This document shows, one piece after another, positions 63,487-64,000 of a stretch of 64,000 nt of DNA. The translations under genes were made by a program, and so were the position numbers. The DNA is from Pseudomonas sp. SJZ074 (GTDB taxonomy: Bacteria; Pseudomonadota; Gammaproteobacteria; Pseudomonadales; Pseudomonadaceae), in assembly GCF_007828215.1 (NCBI RefSeq), contig NZ_VIUE01000003.1, positions 372,001-436,000 of the forward strand, written 5' to 3'. The notes beneath the pieces are model-generated. The model was given only the letters and a program-made list of their open reading frames with translations, did not search any database and had not been told where the DNA came from. The stretch's first letter is position 1, and each line of letters opens with the position of its first letter.

Positions 63487-64000
63487 ATGGCCCAGGCCAC
63501 GCCCGCGCTTGAAATCCGCAACCTGCACAAACGCTACGGGCAGCTGGAGGTGCTCAAAGGCGTCTCGCTGACCGCCCGCGACGGCGATGTGATCTCGATC
63601 CTGGGCTCCTCCGGTTCCGGCAAGTCCACGTTCCTGCGCTGCATCAATCTGTTGGAGAACCCCAACCAGGGCGAGATCCTGGTGGCCGGTGAAGCGCTCA
63701 AGCTCAAGGCCGCGAAAAACGGTGAACTGGTGGCCGCCGACGGCAAACAGATCAATCGCATGCGCAGCGAGATTGGTTTTGTGTTTCAAAACTTTAACCT
63801 CTGGCCACATATGAGCGTGCTCGACAACATCATCGAAGCCCCACGCCGAGTACTCGGCCAAAGTAAGGCCGAAGCAGTCGAAGTAGCCGAAGCCTTGCTG
63901 GCCAAGGTCGGCATCGCCGACAAACGTCACGCCTATCCCGCCGAGCTGTCCGGCGGCCAGCAGCAACGAGCCGCCATCGCCCGAACCCTGGCGATGCAAC
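63487..64000 (+). CDS. Amino-acid ABC transporter ATP-binding protein (partial, runs off the end)
   Basis: First 171 codons only. HisP/GlnQ-type ATPase: Walker A GSSGSGKST near residue 42, Q-loop FVFQNFNLWPHM, signature LSGGQQQRAAIARTLA at the window edge; Walker B lies beyond. AGGA is 6 nt upstream of the ATG. The insert between Walker A and Q-loop (KLKAAKNGELVAADGKQINRM) is typical of histidine/lysine-arginine-ornithine transporters. In other Pseudomonas a complete basic-amino-acid transporter operon follows tRNA-Phe, so binding protein and permeases are expected downstream. Confidence 0.93.
   Translation, partial: MAQATPALEIRNLHKRYGQLEVLKGVSLTARDGDVISILGSSGSGKSTFLRCINLLENPNQGEILVAGEALKLKAAKNGELVAADGKQINRMRSEIGFVFQNFNLWPHMSVLDNIIEAPRRVLGQSKAEAVEVAEALLAKVGIADKRHAYPAELSGGQQQRAAIARTLAMQ

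Overview
The window is a stretch of core chromosome from a Pseudomonas of the fluorescens group. The evidence is high GC with Pseudomonas-type codon use, Pseudomonas gene orders (hut cluster; fbp; typA-thiI-glnA-ntrBC; secB-grxC-gpmI-ctpA; hisBHAF; mutY-yggX-tRNA-Phe), sigma-54 promoters, and a dense set of REP/REPIN elements in the typical fluorescens-group variants. Species identity is inference.

1-14029 is a nearly complete histidine utilisation (hut) regulon. The minus strand carries hutU, an NCS1 permease (probable urocanate transporter), an ABC system (hutX, hutW, hutV), a histidase-like paralogue, hutH, hutI and the first codons of hutG. hutC-hutD also lie on the minus strand, and hutF diverges from hutC. 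Together they take histidine to urocanate, imidazolone propionate, formiminoglutamate, formylglutamate and finally glutamate plus formate. hutU has a sigma-54 promoter whose start site falls in a HutC-type operator. A second operator sits between hutC and hutF. The second histidase paralogue has lost exactly the Ala-Ser-Gly that forms the MIO cofactor, and also a catalytic Tyr.

14153-30159 is mixed housekeeping: lipocalin, small lipoprotein, a dCache chemoreceptor, a type II toxin-antitoxin pair, DUF924, fbp, a DUF3999/DUF2339 membrane pair, glgP, a YkgJ-type cysteine cluster protein and typA.

30298-38735 is the nitrogen block: thiI diverges from glnA (sigma-54 promoter), followed by a periplasmic chorismate mutase, two tandem DUF4124 proteins, and ntrB-ntrC with its own NtrC site and sigma-54-like promoter. 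Downstream of ntrC is a sigma-54-driven small RNA with two covarying hairpins that carry identical 10-nt loops, which I identify as the NrsZ homologue.

38731-46280 holds trmL, the rhodanese-grxC-secB operon, and the divergent gpmI-envC-like-ctpA-deacetylase operon. 46492-48966 has an orphan solute-binding protein and a lower-GC secreted trypsin-like protease preceded by a strong nested inverted repeat. 48996-52182 is hisB-hisH-DUF2164-hisA-hisF. 52452-58424 has an OFA-family MFS transporter, a PanZ-family acetyltransferase, and asmA-mutY-yggX.

58527-58602 is tRNA-Phe with a textbook stable-RNA promoter. Between it and the next core gene (an amino-acid ABC ATPase that runs off the end from 63487) lies a small accessory region: an ACR3/BASS-like transporter, a DHCW cupin, and a DUF1016 PDDEXK nuclease flanked by two paralogous small basic-N-terminus proteins. 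I see no CRISPR array, prophage or IS element. The most unusual items are the MIO-less histidase paralogue, the NrsZ-like RNA, the protease with its hairpin leader, and the nuclease between paralogues.
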